A DNA stretch of 64,000 nt, taken from Lentisphaeria bacterium (GTDB taxonomy: Bacteria > Verrucomicrobiota > Lentisphaeria > Victivallales > Victivallaceae). The notes under the pieces are model-generated. The model was not told where the DNA came from and did not search any database. It saw nothing but the letters and a program-made list of their open reading frames with translations. A program made the position numbers and the translations under genes. Where the stretch lies: the NCBI GenBank assembly GCA_022009855.1, contig CP091727.1:1240001-1304000 (forward strand). Direction: 5' to 3'. Numbering within the stretch: the first letter of the stretch is position 1; each line of letters opens with the position of its first letter. Positions 31,211 to 43,255 of the stretch are shown here, one piece after another.

Positions 31211-32653
31211 CTATTTCGCAAGCTGTTTGCGGAGCTCGGCGATCACCAGCTGCGGGTTCGCCTTGCCCCGGCTGAGTTTCATCGCCTGGCCGACGAAGAA
31301 CTGCAGCACCTTCTCATTGCCCGCGCGATACTGTTCGACCTGCGCCGGATTGGCTTTGATCGCCTCGGCGACCACCGCGGCGATGGCGCCGGCGTCGCTC
31401 ACCTGCACCAGCCCCTTCGCCTTGACGATGGCGGCGGGGGATTCCCCGGTGGCGAACATTTCGGCGAACACCTCCTTGGCGATCTTGCCGTTGATCGTCC
31501 TGTTCTCGATGAGATCGACCAGTTCGGCGAGCGATTTTGGGGCGATTCTGCACGCGTTGATCGCGACCTTCTCCTCGCTGAGCAGCCGGAGCAGTTCGGA
31601 GATGATCCAGTTCGCGACCAGTTTCGGCGCCCGGCTCTGCCGCGCGGCCTCGTCGAAGTAGGCGGCCACGGCGCGGTCGAGCGTCAGGACTTCGGCATCG
31701 TAGGCGGTCAGCCCGAAGCTCTCGACGAACCGGGTCCGTTTCGCCTCGGGCAGTTCGGGCAGGGAGCGACGGATCTCGTCGATCTCCTCGTCGGTGAAGG
31801 TCACCGGCATCAGGTCCGGATCGGGGAAGTAGCGGTAGTCGTGGGCCTGCTCCTTGGTGCGCATGAGATAGCTTTCGCCGCTGTCGTCGTTCCAGCCGCG
31901 GGTCTCCTGGCGGAGCGAACCGCCCTTGTCGAGGATGTCGGCCTGCCGCCAGATCTCATACTCCACCGCGCGGTGGGCGGCGCGGAAGCTGTTGAGGTTC
32001 TTGAGTTCGATCTTGGTGCCGAACTCCTTCTGCCCGACCGGGCGGAGGGAGATGTTCACATCGCAGCGCATCTGCCCCTTCTCCATGTCGCAGTCGCTGA
32101 TGTCGCCGTACTGCATGATCTCCTTGAGGCGGGTGAGGTAGGCGTAGGCCTCGTCGGCGCTGCGCATATCCGGCTCACTGACCACCTCGAGGAGCGGAAC
32201 CCCGGAGCGGTTGTAGTCCGCCCCGGAGGCGCCGGCGCTGTGGGTGAGCTTGGCGGGGTCCTCTTCGAGGTGAATGCGGGTGATGCCGACATACTTCTCC
32301 GGCAGTTCGGCGCCGGAGAACCCTTTGCCGGAGAGGCGCAGCCGCCCGGCGGTGCAGAACGGCAGGTCATACTGGCTGATCTGATAGTTCTTGGCCAGGT
32401 CGGGGTAGAAGTAGCTCTTCCGGTCAAACTTGCTGAACTTGGCGATGGTGCATTCGGTGAGGAGCCCGGCCCGGACCGCTTTCAGGATCGCCTCGTGGTT
32501 GGGCACGGGGAGGGTTCCGGGGTAGCCGAGGCAGACCGGACAGACCAGGGTGTTGGGTTCCGCGCCGTACCGGTTGGGGCAGGAACAGAACATCTTGCTC
32601 GCCGTCCGCACCTGGACGTGCACTTCAAGGCCGATTACCGCTTCGTATTTCAT
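31211..32653 (-). CDS. gatB: Aspartyl/glutamyl-tRNA amidotransferase subunit B
   Basis: 480 residues, intact. It has the N-terminal EAVIGLEVHVQVRTASKMFC, the zinc Cys (CSCPNRYGAEPNTLVCPVC), FDRKSYFYPDLAKNYQISQY and the C-terminal YqeY-like tail. With GatA and GatC it converts Glu-tRNA(Gln) and/or Asp-tRNA(Asn) to the amidated forms. The other subunits are not nearby. The start is the ATG at 32653, though the ribosome site is weak. Confidence 0.96.
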   Translation of the reverse strand: MKYEAVIGLEVHVQVRTASKMFCSCPNRYGAEPNTLVCPVCLGYPGTLPVPNHEAILKAVRAGLLTECTIAKFSKFDRKSYFYPDLAKNYQISQYDLPFCTAGRLRLSGKGFSGAELPEKYVGITRIHLEEDPAKLTHSAGASGADYNRSGVPLLEVVSEPDMRSADEAYAYLTRLKEIMQYGDISDCDMEKGQMRCDVNISLRPVGQKEFGTKIELKNLNSFRAAHRAVEYEIWRQADILDKGGSLRQETRGWNDDSGESYLMRTKEQAHDYRYFPDPDLMPVTFTDEEIDEIRRSLPELPEAKRTRFVESFGLTAYDAEVLTLDRAVAAYFDEAARQSRAPKLVANWIISELLRLLSEEKVAINACRIAPKSLAELVDLIENRTINGKIAKEVFAEMFATGESPAAIVKAKGLVQVSDAGAIAAVVAEAIKANPAQVEQYRAGNEKVLQFFVGQAMKLSRGKANPQLVIAELRKQLAK

Positions 32654-32708
32654 ATGCAGAATATGCTTTTCCGTGGTGAATGAGTTGATAATAATTCCGT
32701 CGTCTCAT

Positions 32709-32737
32709 AATGTAACGGACCCGGGCGGATTTGTCAA
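32709..32737 (-). promoter_or_regulatory. Probable promoter of gatB-recO
   Basis: Minus strand TTGACA (32732-32737), 17-base spacer, TACATT (32709-32714), about 55 bases before the gatB ATG. Confidence 0.6.
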
Positions 32738-32861
32738 TCGTTCCGCCGTCGAAAATCCGCGTTTTCCAAGGTCCCGGAAACGTTCCGGCGAACCGGGGCG
32801 CACATCGGGAATTCCACGGAAGGAAGAACAGCTGCGGCGATGAATGCCGGAGAAACAAAAA

Positions 32862-32938
32862 TGGCGAGAGAGACGGGACTCGAACCCGCAACATCCACCG
32901 TGACAGGGTGGTACTCTAACCAGTTGAGCTACTCCCCC
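32862..32938 (-). tRNA. tRNA-Asp (anticodon GTC), copy 2
   Basis: Cloverleaf with anticodon stem CCACC/GGTGG around loop CTGTCAC, T-loop TTCGAGT and encoded CCA. Effectively identical to the copy at 32991-33067; one extra G precedes the 5' end. Confidence 0.95.
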
Positions 32939-32990
32939 CGCGTTTCAGAAACAAAACGCAGCCCGCCGCCCGGATGCAGCCATTGAAAAA

Positions 32991-33067
32991 TGGCGAGAGA
33001 GACGGGACTCGAACCCGCAACATCCACCGTGACAGGGTGGTACTCTAACCAGTTGAGCTACTCCCCC
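32991..33067 (-). tRNA. tRNA-Asp (anticodon GTC), copy 1
   Basis: Same sequence as the second copy over 77 bases including encoded CCA; the repeat unit is 129 bases. It is the first of a tandem pair served by the promoter at 33097-33124. Confidence 0.95.
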
Positions 33068-33096
33068 GCATCCGAATGCGATCGGCAACGGTCTTT

Positions 33097-33124
33097 AAAA
33101 TAATTCACATTGAGGAAAAATCAA
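33097..33124 (-). promoter_or_regulatory. Probable promoter of the tRNA-Asp pair
   Basis: Minus strand TTGATT (33119-33124), 16-base spacer, TATTTT (33097-33102), about 30 bases before the first tRNA. Confidence 0.5.
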
Positions 33125-33196
33125 GTTCCATCTGCAAAAAAACGACCGATTTTTGCAATATGCCGCCGGATTTTCCACGAATACGGCAGTTTTTCT

Positions 33197-33225
33197 TTGA
33201 CTTGATATTTGAAACGTGATATATT
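33197..33225 (+). promoter_or_regulatory. Sigma-70 promoter of carB
   Basis: TTGACT (33197-33202), 17-base spacer, TATATT (33220-33225). The roughly 75-base leader to the ATG contains a GC hairpin (near 33242-33264, CGGCCGGC with a slightly bulged partner), whose role is unknown. Confidence 0.7.
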
Positions 33226-33305
33226 ACATCCCGGTTTGCGCACGGCCGGCTTGTTCGCCGGGCCGATACTCTCCATCGTTGAAACAGGCAGGAAAGGTAC
33301 GTTTT

Positions 33306-36512
<3,207 letters not shown>

Positions 36513-36530
36513 GCTCCGGCGCAACCACAC

Positions 36531-36560
36531 CTCCCGGGAAGAGCCAACTCCTCCCGGGAG
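36531..36560. repeat. Inverted repeat downstream of carB
   Basis: Perfect 9-bp arms CTCCCGGGA (36531-36539) and TCCCGGGAG (36552-36560) with a 12-base loop. No T tract follows, so it may be a weak terminator or an RNA stabiliser between carB and the phosphatase gene. Confidence 0.55.
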
Positions 36561-36575
36561 TGAAAGACGGGAAAA

Positions 36576-37989
36576 ATGACAGGTTGGCTCATTGCGATTC
36601 TGCTGCTGGTGCTGCTCCCCCTCGGGGGAGTGGCCCTGCATTTTTTCACCGTTCGAAGGCACTTTCGCGCAAGCTCGATGAATCCAACGAGCGGCGGCGC
36701 GAAATCACCAACTTTCTGATGCGGTTCTCCACCGGATTGCAGGGGGACGAGGGTGTGGCGGGAGCCATGCATGCGGCAGCCCGCCATGTCAGCGAACAGA
36801 CCGATGCCGAAGCGGTCGCCATCTATGAACTGGCGGACGACGAGCTGCGCGCCGTCGGCGTCTGCGGCACCTATCCGCTGATTCACAGCACAAACAAGCT
36901 GCTGTTCACCCGTCAGCACCATCTTTTCGAGGCGCTGCGCCGGGAGCGGATCGCGCCGGGGCAGGGCTTTCTCGGCGGAATCATCCTCTCGCGCCAACCG
37001 GAACTGGTTCCCGACGCTTCGGCGGACGAGCGGTTCAGTGAATATCCGGACAACGCCCATCTCGGCAGCGTCATGGCGATTCCGCTGCTGCGTGACGGAA
37101 TGATGGTCGGCGCGGTCTGTGCCGCGACCAACCGGCTTCAGCCGGGTCGTCCTTTTCCGAGCAGCAGTTCAGCCGGTTGAAGCTGCTTTCCGGGCAGGTG
37201 CTGATGGTGCAGAATCTGGTTCAGGTGTACAGTGAAATCAGCCGCAGGGAGCGGATCGATCAGGAGCTGGAATTCGCCCGTCACCTTCAGCTTTCGCTGC
37301 TGCCGCATGCGTTTCCGTCGTGGGATCAGTTCTCCATCGACGCCTACACCCGGTCGGCAAAGGAGGTGAACGGCGACTTCTACGACTTCGTGGAGATCGA
37401 CGAAAACCGGCTTCTGGTGATCATCGGCGACGCCTGCGGCAAGGGAATTCCCGCCTGCATGCTCACCGCCATGGCCCGCAGCTTCGCCCGGAGTCTTGCG
37501 GACAACTTCACCACGCTCAGCGACTTTCTCAAGGAGGTCAACAGCAAGCTTCACCGCGACACCGACGCCGACCGCTTCATCACGCTCGGGTGCTGCCTGC
37601 TGGACCGGAACAACTCGCTCATCGAATTCGGCCGGGCCGGGCACACCGATCTTATCTCCTATATTCACGGCCATATCCGGACGGTTTCGCCGGACGGAAC
37701 CGCACTCGGCATTCTCCCCGATGAGTTCGCCACGTTTGACACGTTCTGCATGAGTTTTGAACCGGGAACGACGCTGATGATGTATTCCGACGGACTCTCG
37801 GAAGCGCTGAATCGGGATTCCGAAGAGTTCGGGGTGCGGCGTCTCACCGAAGTTTTCCGCCGCTCCTGCGAGCTCGGCGGCACCTCTCAGGCGATGATGC
37901 ACCGCATTCTCGACGAGGTCGCCTCGTTCGAAGCGGAACAGAACGACGATCAGACCATCGTACTGATCCGTCACACCGGGAAAGCATAG
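36576..37989 (+). CDS. Membrane-anchored GAF-PP2C (SpoIIE/RsbU-type) serine phosphatase
   Basis: After repair of frame breaks near 36645 (T run) and 37150, about 471 residues. There is one N-terminal membrane helix (MTGWLIAILLLVLLPLGG), a GAF sensor domain (about residues 55-200, ending FLGG...SVMAIPLLRDG), a short coiled coil (ERIDQELEFARHLQLSLLP) and a SpoIIE-type phosphatase with metal sites in VNGDFYDFV, GDACGKGIPA, YSDGLSEAL and QNDDQTIVLI. Such enzymes dephosphorylate anti-sigma antagonists in partner-switching systems. No partner gene is adjacent. Confidence 0.87.
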
Positions 37990-38031
37990 GGTTTCCTGAA
38001 TAAAAATCCGCTTTTTTTTCCCATCCCTCTC

Positions 38032-38059
38032 TTGCCGGAGCGGGAAACCGCGTTATATT
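38032..38059 (+). promoter_or_regulatory. Probable promoter of the NDPK-MEMO-YjbQ run
   Basis: TTGCCG (38032-38037), 16-base spacer, TATATT (38054-38059), about 80 bases before the ATG at 38140. Confidence 0.5.
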
Positions 38060-38139
38060 AACTGATTATGCTTCATTCAACGGTCCGCGCCGGACGGGAA
38101 ACCGCCGCGGAGATTTCAGCGTACAGGGAAGGGAATATC

Positions 38140-39336
38140 ATGGCCATCGAGTTATCCTACATTATCATCACCCCTTACAGTCTGCTCAAATCGCGCACCG
38201 GCGGCATCATCGCCCGTCTGATGTCGCGGACGGATCTGGAATTCATCGGCGCTCAGATGCTCTCCTTCACCCGGGAGATGGCGGAGAAGTACGCGCGCAG
38301 TCTGGAGGACGCCGCCAGCCACATTTCATCCGAAAGCGGCAAACTGCTGGCCAACTATGTTCTGGAAAACTTCCCGCCCCGCGAAGACGGCAGCAGAGAG
38401 CGGGCGCTGATGCTGCTCTTCCGCGGCGAGGACGCCTGCCGGAAACTCTCCGAAATCACCGGCCGGCTCTCCCCTATTCGCCGCGCAACCCGGGGGGCCG
38501 GCGAGACGCTCCGCGACACCTATGCCGACCTGGTCAAGGACAAGGAGAACCCTTCGGTGGTGCGTTACTTCGAGCCGGCGGTCCTCACGCCGCCGAACAT
38601 GAAGGAAGCGCTCGTCAAGCTCCGGATGTTCGCCGATTTCGCCGCAGCCTCACCGAATCTCATCGACAATGCCCTCGGATCCGCGCCCGGAGATGAACGC
38701 ACGCTGGTCATCATCAAACCGGACAACTGGCGCTGCCCCTCCAGCCGGCCGGGAAACATCATCGACATGCTCAGCCGCACCGGGCTGCGGATCGTCGGCT
38801 GCAAGGTTCACCGCATGAGCGTCAACGACGCGCTCGAATTCTACGGCCCGGTCCAGAATGCGCTCCGCACCAAGCTCGCGCCCAAAATCGCGGAGCGTGC
38901 ACGCCATCTGCTCGAAGAGAACTTCGAGGTGAAACTGCCCGAATCTTCGCTTCCGGAGCTGGTCGAATCGGTTGGAATTCCCTATGCGGACGACCAGTTC
39001 TCGCAGCTGATCGAATTCATGTCCGGCAAGCGTCCGGAAAACTGCAACGAAATCGAACGCCAGCAGCAGAACAGCCAGGCGAAGTGTCTCGTTCTGATCT
39101 ACGAAGGGCCCGACGCCATCAGCAAGATCCGTTCGGTTCTCGGGCCGACCGACCCCTCGAAGGCGCCCGGAGGAACGGTCCGCCGGGATTTCGGCAGCAA
39201 CGTCATGGTGAATACCGCCCACGCCTCCGATTCGCCGGAGAGCGTGGAACGGGAGATGAAGATCATCCGCATCCATCAGAATTCGCTCTCGGCCCGCATC
39301 TACGAATTCCTGGCGGAATCCAGCATCGACCGTTGA
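38140..39336 (+). CDS. Tandem nucleoside-diphosphate-kinase-like protein
   Basis: 398 residues, intact. The C-terminal half is a recognisable NDPK fold: ERTLVIIKPDNW at the first strand, and PGGTVRRDFGSNVMVNTAHAS with the phosphate-accepting His followed by SDSPESVEREMKII. It carries a long insert of about 70 residues in the middle. The N-terminal half (LSYIIITPYSLLKSRTGGII and following) has a similar strand-helix layout but lacks the His motif, so it looks like a degenerate second domain. Ordinary NDPK is about 140-150 residues. The role may be nucleotide phosphate transfer or a structural or regulatory derivative. ATG at 38140 with AGGGAAGGG upstream. Confidence 0.75.
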   Translation: MAIELSYIIITPYSLLKSRTGGIIARLMSRTDLEFIGAQMLSFTREMAEKYARSLEDAASHISSESGKLLANYVLENFPPREDGSRERALMLLFRGEDACRKLSEITGRLSPIRRATRGAGETLRDTYADLVKDKENPSVVRYFEPAVLTPPNMKEALVKLRMFADFAAASPNLIDNALGSAPGDERTLVIIKPDNWRCPSSRPGNIIDMLSRTGLRIVGCKVHRMSVNDALEFYGPVQNALRTKLAPKIAERARHLLEENFEVKLPESSLPELVESVGIPYADDQFSQLIEFMSGKRPENCNEIERQQQNSQAKCLVLIYEGPDAISKIRSVLGPTDPSKAPGGTVRRDFGSNVMVNTAHASDSPESVEREMKIIRIHQNSLSARIYEFLAESSIDR

Positions 39337-39366
39337 GCCGAAGAGGTCCGGGAGGAGGAGCACGCC

Positions 39367-40251
39367 ATGCCGATCCGCGATCAGCAGAAAATCCGCCGGG
39401 CGGCCGTTGCCGGCCGCTTCTATGAAGGGGAGGCGCTGGATCTGCGCAGGAGAATGGCGGAGACCGAAGCGCAGCTGCCGCCCGTCTCCGGGAGGAAAGA
39501 CGCGACGGTGCGCGGCTGCATCCTGCCGCACGCCGGTTATCTCTTCTCGCTCGGCGTGGCGATGGAGACGATGCGGGAAGCGCGGCAGGGCAAATATCGC
39601 AATGTGGTTCTGCTCGGTCCCTCCCACTATATCGGGTTTCACGGGGTGGCGGGGTCGACCTTCACCTCGTGGCGGACGCCGTTCGGCGACCTCTCCACCG
39701 CGCTTTCGTTGCAGGATAAACTCGAACAGTCGGGCAATCCGCTCTTTCAGATCTCCGATGCGGCGCACGCGCAGGAGCATTCGCTGGAGGTGGAGTTTCC
39801 GCTGGTCCAGTATTTTCTCGGTTCGCCGGAAATCCTGCCGCTGGTGGTCGGCGGAATCGCGCCGGCCGACCTCGATCCGCTCGCGGAAATGTTCGCCGCC
39901 ATCGATTCGCCGGAAACGCTCTGGGTCATCAGTTCGGACTTCACCCACTACGGGGAGAACTTCCGCTACGCGCCGTTCGGAGAGAGCGTGACGCCGGAAG
40001 AGCTCAATCGCCTGGACCGGGAGGCGGCGGAGCGGATCGCCGCCCGCGACCTCGACGGATTCCGCCGTTTTCTCGGGCGAACCGGAGCGACCATCTGCGG
40101 CGCGAATCCGATCGCGCTCTACCTTGCGCTGCTCGACCGGGTCGACCCGATGCGGAGGATCTCCGGAGAGATCGTCGCGATGGCCGACTCCGGCGAGGTG
40201 ACCGGCGACTACTCCCACGTCGTGGACTACGCCGGAATCCTTTTCCGTTGA
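39367..40251 (+). CDS. AmmeMemoRadiSam system protein B (MEMO1-like)
   Basis: 294 residues, intact. Family landmarks are AGRFYEGE, ILPHAGYLFS, LLGPSHYIGFHG, EHSLEVEFPLVQ, SSDFTHYGENF and the Cys in GATICGANP. MEMO proteins resemble extradiol dioxygenases; in bacteria they occur with an AMMECR1 protein and a radical-SAM enzyme, the likely modification machinery, but neither is adjacent here. The start has a GGAGGAGGAG site. Confidence 0.88.
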   Translation: MPIRDQQKIRRAAVAGRFYEGEALDLRRRMAETEAQLPPVSGRKDATVRGCILPHAGYLFSLGVAMETMREARQGKYRNVVLLGPSHYIGFHGVAGSTFTSWRTPFGDLSTALSLQDKLEQSGNPLFQISDAAHAQEHSLEVEFPLVQYFLGSPEILPLVVGGIAPADLDPLAEMFAAIDSPETLWVISSDFTHYGENFRYAPFGESVTPEELNRLDREAAERIAARDLDGFRRFLGRTGATICGANPIALYLALLDRVDPMRRISGEIVAMADSGEVTGDYSHVVDYAGILFR

Positions 40252-40276
40252 CAACCCGCAACTTTGGAGGCCTCTC

Positions 40277-40692
40277 ATGAAATCGTACCGCAAGGAGCTC
40301 TGTTTCAATCTGCCGTATCGCCGCGGCTTTCTCAACATCACCCCCGAGGTGGAGGCCGCGCTGAAGGAGTCGGGAATCCGCGAAGGGCTGGTGCTCTGCA
40401 ACGCCATGCACATCACCGCATCGGTATTCATCAACGACGACGAATCGGGGCTTCACGCCGACTTCGAGCGGTGGCTGGAGCGCCTCGCGCCGGAGAAGCC
40501 CTACGATCAGTATGCCCACAACGGGTATGAGGACAATGCCGACGCGCACATGAAGCGGCAGATCATGGGGCGCGAAGTGGTGGTCGCCATCACAAACGGC
40601 AAACTGGATTTCGGCCCTGGGAACAGATTTTCTACGGGGAATTCGACGGCAGACGCGCCAAGCGGGTGCTGATCAAGATCATCGGCGAATAG
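40277..40692 (+). CDS. yjbQ: YjbQ/UPF0047 family protein
   Basis: About 138 residues after one shift near 40615, which restores FGPWEQIFYGEFDGRR and VLIKIIG. The His/Asp cluster NGYEDNADAHMKRQIMG is typical; members have weak thiamin-phosphate synthase activity, but the true role is unsettled. It follows the MEMO-like gene by 25 bases. Confidence 0.85.
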
Positions 40693-40701
40693 AGCCTGGC
40701 G

Positions 40702-41977
40702 TCACAGCCCCGCCCCCGTCAACTCCCGGAGCAGTTCCGCCTCCCCGGCCCAGAAGACCGCGCCCGCGTGACCGCAGTCGGGAAAATCCATGATCTCCTT
40801 CTCCGTCCCGCCGTAGGCGCTGAACGCCGCATAGACCGAGGAGGGCACGGCGGCGGGATCGGAAAAACCGACCGTGAACCAGGCTTTGGCGTGAGAACGG
40901 CGCGCGAGCGAGACGCCGTCGAAGAGCGCGGCGCAGCGGTTCGCCTCCGGGGAGACCGGGTGAAAGCTCACCGCGCCGGGCCACGACGGGGCGCGCCCGA
41001 TCAGAACGCCGAGCTGGTCGCATCCGGCGGGAGCGTTGAAGAGCCCGACGGTGACCGCGGGATCGAAGGCGGTTGCAGCCAGCGCCTGCAGTCCGCCCTG
41101 ACTGCCGCCGTGGACGGCAAGATTCTTCCCATCCCACTCCGGCAGGCTCCTGAGGAATTCGAGCGAACGCAGCACCCGGAGAAACATATCGCGGAACGGC
41201 GACGCCTCCCTTCCAGCACCGGACGGCGGGCGTAGTCGGCGAGCTCCCCTTTTCGAGCTCCTGATAGTATTCAGGCGGTTGATTGTTTTCGATGCCGTGG
41301 GCGTTGACGTTCAGCGCAATCAGGCCGTGCGCAGCCCAGGTGAGCGGCTGAAAGGCGCTGCGCACCCCGGCGCCGTGGAAGAAGGCGTAGGCCGGGCAGC
41401 TCCGCGGCGCCGCATGCCGCGGCATCGCGAGGATCGCGGAGACCGGCTTCGCGCCGGCACAGGCGACCCGGAGATCGAAGCAGCGGACCCGGTCCGCGTA
41501 CTCCGGCAGGACCGGCGCGATCTCCTCCATTTTCAGCACCGTCATCGGTACGGAGCGGAGCAGCGCGAGCTGCCGCCGCCAGAACTCGTCGAATCCGGGC
41601 ACATCAGGCAATCCGGCAATTTCGAGTGGAGAGACGCCGCCGCCGGCGGCGGCGGTGAGTTCGCCGAACTTCACTTCCAGCCGGACAAATCCCGGACGCT
41701 CCAGATCGGTCGTCACCTCCACCGGGGCGGAACGGGTGGGGAGCGGGAACTCCACCGGATCGTGAAACTCCCGCTCCATCCGGCACTTGAGTCCGATTCC
41801 GGAGACCGGTTTCCCATGCCGCAGAAGTGAAACGCCGAAAGTGATCGGTTCTCCCGGGGCCGTCACCGGAGAAGAGAGCGGGACGATGGAGAGGCGCTCT
41901 TCCGGCTCCGGAGCGGGGGCAAGTTTCCACTCCGGACAGAGAGCATCGTACAACGGTTGAGAATCGACTCTTATCAT
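40702..41977 (-). CDS. AXE1-family acetyl esterase (acetyl xylan esterase/cephalosporin deacetylase type)
   Basis: About 425 residues. An N-terminal beta-sandwich extension precedes the alpha/beta hydrolase domain, which has GLPDVPGFDEFWRRQL, FHGAGVRS, the nucleophile VHGGSQGGLQAL, and the His in FPDCGHAG. Frame breaks near 41250 and 41215. AXE1 enzymes remove acetyl groups from xylo-oligosaccharides and other small acetylated sugars. No signal peptide is visible, so it probably acts in the cytosol on imported sugars. Start ATG with GGAGG site. Confidence 0.87.
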
Positions 41978-42054
41978 TTCAACTCCTCCATGAATGAATC
42001 GGCTCGAATGACGGAGCCGGACCGGAGATTCTTCGAAAAATTCTCCGATTTACC

Positions 42055-42081
42055 TTGATTTGTCCAATGCGGAGATATAAT
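42055..42081 (+). promoter_or_regulatory. Possible promoter of the prepilin pair
   Basis: TTGATT (42055-42060) and a perfect TATAAT (42076-42081), but the spacer is only 15 bases. Confidence 0.4.
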
Positions 42082-42126
42082 GTATCCTGAATGGGGAAAA
42101 TTCAACCGGAGAATGTGATAAAAACC

Positions 42127-42683
42127 ATGAAATCCGGCAGAAAAAAACTCTGGATTTCCGTCGCAGTGCTGTTTCTGCTGCTTCTGGCGGCTGCCGGCGC
42201 AATCGTCCTGTACTGTGCCGCGGAAGCGGCTGCGGAGGCGAAACTCCCCCCCGAAGAGCGGATCAAACGGAATTTCGACAACGCCTTCGATCCAACCCAG
42301 TCGACGCTGGGGCGGCTCGATCAGCTCCGCCGCAGTTTCCGCAGCGCACAGGAGGTGCCTGCCGAACGACGCAACGCGGTGATCATCGACGCAATCGCCG
42401 GTTCGATCGACCGGATGCTGCAGGACTTCTCCGCACTGCCGCCGGAAGAGAAACCCGACCGCGCCCGGCTGCTGCGCGAGGACGCCGAGAAGACGCTCGC
42501 CTACTTCCGCCGCCTGCCGCGGGAGCAGCAGCGGAAGGCGCTGGCGCTGCTGATGAGCAGCGAAGGGGGCGCGCCTCTTTCGACCGTGCGATCAACACCG
42601 CGACCAACCGGCTCTCGCCGCAGGACCGGGAGCAGCTCGGACCCACTTTTAAAATCTGGAAGGAGATGCTGGAGGAACCATGA
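42127..42683 (+). CDS. Single-pass membrane protein encoded with a prepilin
   Basis: About 185 residues: basic start, one membrane helix (LWISVAVLFLLLLAAAGAIV), then a helical extracytoplasmic domain (AEAKLPPEERIKRNFDNAF to the end). A frame break near 42575 (G run) separates the last 40 residues, which end EQLGPTFKIWKEMLEE. No family recognised. Its stop overlaps the start of the prepilin gene (ATGA), so the products probably act together. Confidence 0.65.
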
Positions 42684-43179
42684 AGCAAAACCCGTTCACG
42701 TTGGTGGAACTCCTGATTACGATCGGAATTATCGCCCTTCTCGCGGGTCTGCTCATTCCTGCGGCGGGCCGCGCACGGGAGACGGCCCGCCGCGCCGGTT
42801 GTCTCAGCAACCTCAAACAGATCGGAGCCGGGCTGGAAATGTATGGGCAGGCGAACCGCTTCTGCCTGCCGACCTGCGGGGGATCGCAGGACCCGGCGGC
42901 CGGACCGACGATCCGCGAGGTGCTGCTGCCGAATTTATCCGGCAGCGAAGATCTGTTCCGCTGCCCCTCCGACGCGGAGTATGCGGAGCGCCGCGGCGGC
43001 AGCTACGACTGGAACACGCTCGCCAACGGGCAGAAGATGGATGAGAAGACGCTTCGGATTCTCGACTTTTCGATGCCGGTGATGGGCGACTACGACAACT
43101 TCCACGGCAGTACCGGGGAACGCGACGCCAAAACTGGCTCTACCTGCCGGCGGAAATTCAGAAGCGTCTGAAAAAGTAA
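42680..43179 (+). CDS. Type IV-like prepilin (type II secretion pseudopilin-like)
   Basis: About 166 residues. The class III leader and conserved helix are clear: short basic leader, then FTLVELLITIGIIALLAGLL with the Glu at position 5 of the mature protein. After ARETARRAGCLSNLKQIG comes a globular C-terminus. One missing A near 43130 hides the natural end. It belongs to the large prepilin-like families common in Planctomycetes and Lentisphaerae, although the H-X9-DG motif is not evident here. Confidence 0.85.
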
Positions 43180-43200
43180 CGGAATGCTCCGTCACTTTTT
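43176..43200 (+). terminator. Terminator of the prepilin gene
   Basis: Stem 43176-43183 with 43188-43195 (one mismatch) around loop ATGC, followed by five Ts. A second perfect inverted repeat, CCGCCGTTTT / AAAACGGCGG (43201-43210, 43226-43235), lies just beyond and may serve the opposite gene. Confidence 0.65.
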
Positions 43201-43255
43201 CCGCCGTTTTTCCGTTATTCTGCTGAAAACGGCGGATTCCCCGGAGGCGGTGGTG

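Noticed and set aside
32862..33067. tRNA-Asp tandem as an integration hot spot
   Set aside because: No integrase gene or partial tRNA repeat is seen nearby; simple tandem duplication is enough.
38650..40434. Minus-strand open frame of 594 codons
   Set aside because: It covers the NDPK-like and MEMO genes on the other strand and has no motif of its own.
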